The notes under the pieces: model-generated | Seen by the model: the letters and a program-made list of their open reading frames with translations, nothing else | The model's database searches: none | Told to the model about the DNA's origin: nothing | Part shown: piece after piece, positions 40,272 to 42,272 of the stretch | Layout of the letters: every line of letters starts with the position of its first letter | How positions within the stretch are numbered: the first letter of the stretch is position 1 | Translations under genes and position numbers: made by a program | NCBI GenBank assembly: GCA_030603495.1 | Contig: JAUVXR010000023.1 | Span: 1 to 42,272, forward strand | Length of the DNA: 42,272 nt | Source: a bacterium | GTDB lineage: Bacteria > Armatimonadota > Zipacnadia > Zipacnadales > Zipacnadaceae | Direction of reading: 5' to 3'

Positions 40272-41045
40272 ATGGCAGAACTCAAAGCGGTCATTTTCGA
40301 CCAGGACGGGGTAATTGCGGACACGGAAAGGGATGGACACAGGGTTGCATTCAACCGGGCTTTCAAGGAGTTTGAACTCGACATCGGTTGGGACATTGAA
40401 ACCTACGGTGAACTTCTGAAAGTTGGCGGCGGCAAGGAGAGAATGCGCCATTACTTCTACCGAGAAGGTCTGGCTAAAGATATCGAGAATATTGACATAT
40501 TTATTAAGGAACTGCACAAGCGAAAGACAGAGATATTTGTAGAGATGATTGAAAAAGGCCAGATGGGACTGCGCCCTGGCGTAGCCCGCCTTATAAGGGA
40601 ATGCCACGATGCCCACATCAAGTTAGGCGTTTGTTCCACAGCAAACGAGAGAGCGGTCCACACTCTGTTGCGCAACCTCCTGGGAAATGAAGTATATGGC
40701 TGGTTTAACCCAATTCTTGCCGGGGACGTTGTGACTAGGAAAAAGCCTGATCCGGAGATATACAACCTTGCCAGAGAAAGATTAGCGCTTTCTCCACAAG
40801 ATTGTGTGGTGATAGAAGATAGCCAAAATGGTCTTTTAGCGGCAAAGAAGGCTGGTATCAGGTGTATTGTTACGGTAAATGGCTACACTCAGCATGAGGA
40901 TTTCACTAGTGCTGATCTGGTTGTTACGTGTCTAGGTGATATAGAAGGAGAGAAAACGGAAATTCTGGCTGGAGGGAAAGACCTCGCTTTCGAAGGTCAG
41001 ATCACAGTCCCTCTTCTTCGCCAGCTCATTGCAAAGGAGAAATAG
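40272..41045 (+). CDS. HAD-superfamily phosphatase (CbbY/beta-phosphoglucomutase-like)
   Basis: 257 aa with GAAGGAGAAGAGG before the ATG. Motif I is FDQDGVIADTE (nucleophile Asp 10, acid/base Asp 12); motif II is VCSTANERA with Ser and Thr; motif III is RKKPDPEIY with Lys; motif IV is VIEDSQNG. The helical cap and the spacing of these motifs match CbbY, which dephosphorylates xylulose-1,5-bisphosphate, and beta-phosphoglucomutase. In this cluster it may remove a dead-end bisphosphate or release the free sugar. Only five bases separate it from the next gene. Confidence 0.85.
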   Translation: MAELKAVIFDQDGVIADTERDGHRVAFNRAFKEFELDIGWDIETYGELLKVGGGKERMRHYFYREGLAKDIENIDIFIKELHKRKTEIFVEMIEKGQMGLRPGVARLIRECHDAHIKLGVCSTANERAVHTLLRNLLGNEVYGWFNPILAGDVVTRKKPDPEIYNLARERLALSPQDCVVIEDSQNGLLAAKKAGIRCIVTVNGYTQHEDFTSADLVVTCLGDIEGEKTEILAGGKDLAFEGQITVPLLRQLIAKEK

Positions 41046-41050
41046 AGGGT

Positions 41051-41941
41051 ATGTCCGAAGAAAAACTCCGTGGCGTCTTTGCTCCTGTCGTAACCCCGTT
41101 TGACGGTGATGACGTTCGCTACGATTGGCTCGGAGAAAACCTCGTGAAATTGGCTGAGACCGAATTGAAAGGCTATCTTGCTCTCGGAAGCAACGGCGAA
41201 TTCATGAGCCTGACCCGGCCAGAGCAGCTTGAGGTCTTAAAGGTGTTTGTCAAGCACAGGGGTAGCAAGATCGTAATGGCTGGAACAGCACGAGAATCAA
41301 CGCGGGAGACGATAGAGTTTTCCCGACGTGCCGCAGACATGGGAGTGGATTTCGTTACTGTGCTTCCGCCTCATTACTTCGCCGCAAGAATGACTGATGA
41401 TGCGCTCATACGCTACTACACCGAGGTGGCAGACAATGTCCCCGTGCCCGTACTTCTTTACAATGCACCTAAGTTTGCTGCGAGTGTGCAGATTTCAGCT
41501 CAAGCGGTGAGCGAACTGGCTGCTCATTTGAACATTGTCGGAATGAAGGACAGCTCGCCAGCTGGCATGAACTCCTTTCTGTCGGCAACAAGGGATGACG
41601 ATACATTTCATGTTCTAACTGGCTCGGCAGACTTATTCTTCAGTGCCCTCGCCGTAGGCGCGATAGGTGGAGTGCTTTCCATGGCGAACTACCTTCCGGA
41701 TTGGTGTTGCCGCCTTTACGAAGTTTTTGTCAAAGGAAATCTTCAGGAGGCCAGACAGTTGCACTACAGGATTTTCGCCCTCAATAAGATGATTTCAGGC
41801 CGCGCAGGCGTGGCTGGCGTCAAAGCAGCAATGGATATCATGGGCTACCGAGGAGGCTCACCGAGGAGACCTCTTCTTCCCCTTGATGAAGCTGCCCGAA
41901 ACACAATCATGGAAGCCCTTCGGAGCCAGCAGGCGCTGTAA
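41051..41941 (+). CDS. DapA-family aldolase/dehydratase
   Basis: 296 aa, a TIM barrel of the dihydrodipicolinate synthase / N-acetylneuraminate lyase superfamily. It shows GVFAPVVTPFD at the start, LALGSNGEFMSLT (the carboxylate-binding loop), the Tyr in LLYNAP (137) and the Schiff-base Lys in VGMKDSSP (166). With sugar enzymes around it, 2-keto-3-deoxy-sugar-acid aldolase or dehydratase chemistry is more likely than lysine synthesis, giving pyruvate plus an aldehyde or alpha-ketoglutarate semialdehyde. GAGGG precedes ATG 41051. It is the last gene of the plus-strand cluster in the window. Confidence 0.85.
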   Translation: MSEEKLRGVFAPVVTPFDGDDVRYDWLGENLVKLAETELKGYLALGSNGEFMSLTRPEQLEVLKVFVKHRGSKIVMAGTARESTRETIEFSRRAADMGVDFVTVLPPHYFAARMTDDALIRYYTEVADNVPVPVLLYNAPKFAASVQISAQAVSELAAHLNIVGMKDSSPAGMNSFLSATRDDDTFHVLTGSADLFFSALAVGAIGGVLSMANYLPDWCCRLYEVFVKGNLQEARQLHYRIFALNKMISGRAGVAGVKAAMDIMGYRGGSPRRPLLPLDEAARNTIMEALRSQQAL

Positions 41942-42144
41942 AGCGAGTGAAACTCTGTTCAGGGCCCTCCGGTGTACACTGATCGAGGTTCATGGCTCCT
42001 CAGGAAAATCGCCGATGTAGCCCATGGAAATCACAATCACCCAGATGCGTCCCCAAGCAAATGATGCGAAGCGGCTGTGGCATATTGCTCTCTTCCTCAG
42101 CCTTGTCACTTATAGGCCGCTTGGTCCGATCATCCGTGCGGATG

Positions 42145-42272
42145 TCAGTACCTCCCCACCAGTTCGGTGATGCGGGTGATTCGCTCGAAGTTGGCGGTAG
42201 CCGGAGTGGTATCGGCGATGCTCAGTATGATGTGGCTCTTGCCCGTGGCCAGGTCTATAGCTTCGTCAACGG
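42145..42272 (-). CDS. C-terminal end of a uroporphyrinogen-decarboxylase-family protein (partial)
   Basis: The minus-strand frame enters from the right edge and stops at 42145-42147. It gives AIDLATGKSHIILSIADTTPATANF and a short tail (ITELVGRY). A 'GIADTTPP-A-F' type segment followed by a helix and a final RY is typical of the end of URO-D/MtaA-like proteins in catabolic or methyltransfer contexts. Only 42 codons are visible, so the assignment rests on the tail pattern. It is convergent with the sugar cluster. Confidence 0.45.
   Translation of the reverse strand, partial: VDEAIDLATGKSHIILSIADTTPATANFERITRITELVGRY

Noticed and set aside
41051-41941. dapA for lysine biosynthesis
   Set aside because: The gene is the last of a sugar catabolic cluster and no other lysine pathway gene is near. 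The family covers many 2-keto-3-deoxy acid enzymes.
1-42272. tRNA, rRNA or CRISPR arrays
   Set aside because: No T-loop-like cores with acceptor pairing, no rRNA segments and no regularly spaced short repeats were seen in intergenic regions. A dedicated scan was not possible.

Overview
The window reads as one contig of an uncultivated, GC-moderate bacterium rather than a plasmid or phage. Two proteins carry PEP-CTERM C-terminal sorting tails, a secretin implies an outer membrane, and lipoprotein and Sec signals are common, so a Gram-negative-type, exopolysaccharide-producing lineage is likely. Armatimonadota or Planctomycetota-like groups would fit, but nothing here fixes the phylum. No rRNA, tRNA or CRISPR array was seen.

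Left third (1-15.1 kb), an accessory and defence island, mostly on the minus strand. A 1178-aa RecD-like helicase with a C-terminal nuclease-like domain is followed by a possible small ORF and a 212-aa McrB-N-like protein. Next comes a patch of small genes (DUF7662, two two-TM proteins, an HTH protein, a membrane-anchored OB-fold protein) bounded by a 48-bp imperfect direct repeat. A complete type I restriction-modification operon follows (hsdR, hsdM, hsdS, overlapping), in which HsdS carries an extra YwgA/Panacea-like C-terminal domain. Recombinase and IS3 debris close the island.

Middle (15.1-25 kb), plus strand. A promoter-rich intergenic region holds at least one convincing small-RNA candidate on the minus strand. 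It is followed by a run of secreted proteins: a lipoprotein, a secreted protein, a structured leader, a secreted beta-rich protein, an Ig-like chaperone-like protein, a PEP-CTERM protein, a glycosidase-like PEP-CTERM protein, a secreted protein and a secretin. Close spacing from 18.1 to 25.0 kb suggests one operon for an envelope or surface structure.

25-31 kb, minus-strand mobile region: a large serine recombinase with a fused ParB/KorB-like HTH tail, a lipoprotein, a HEPN-domain protein with a 70-aa partner, a catalytic-domain-only tyrosine recombinase with a consensus promoter, and an IS1380 remnant.

31-42 kb, plus strand: a sugar or sugar-acid catabolic cluster. It contains a mutarotase-like protein, a 2-hydroxyacid dehydrogenase, two FGGY kinases, a cupin, an aldehyde dehydrogenase, a class II aldolase, a CbbY-like HAD phosphatase and a DapA-family aldolase/dehydratase. 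Its middle is scarred by a deletion fusing a broken alcohol dehydrogenase to a cyclase, followed by a truncated second aldolase copy.

The most unusual signal is a 96-nt structured RNA element found twice (7946-8041 and 27731-27826, minus strand). Each copy sits directly after a sigma70-type promoter and directly before the ribosome-binding region of an unrelated small envelope gene, and compensatory base changes between the copies preserve the helices. It looks like an uncharacterised cis-regulatory RNA.
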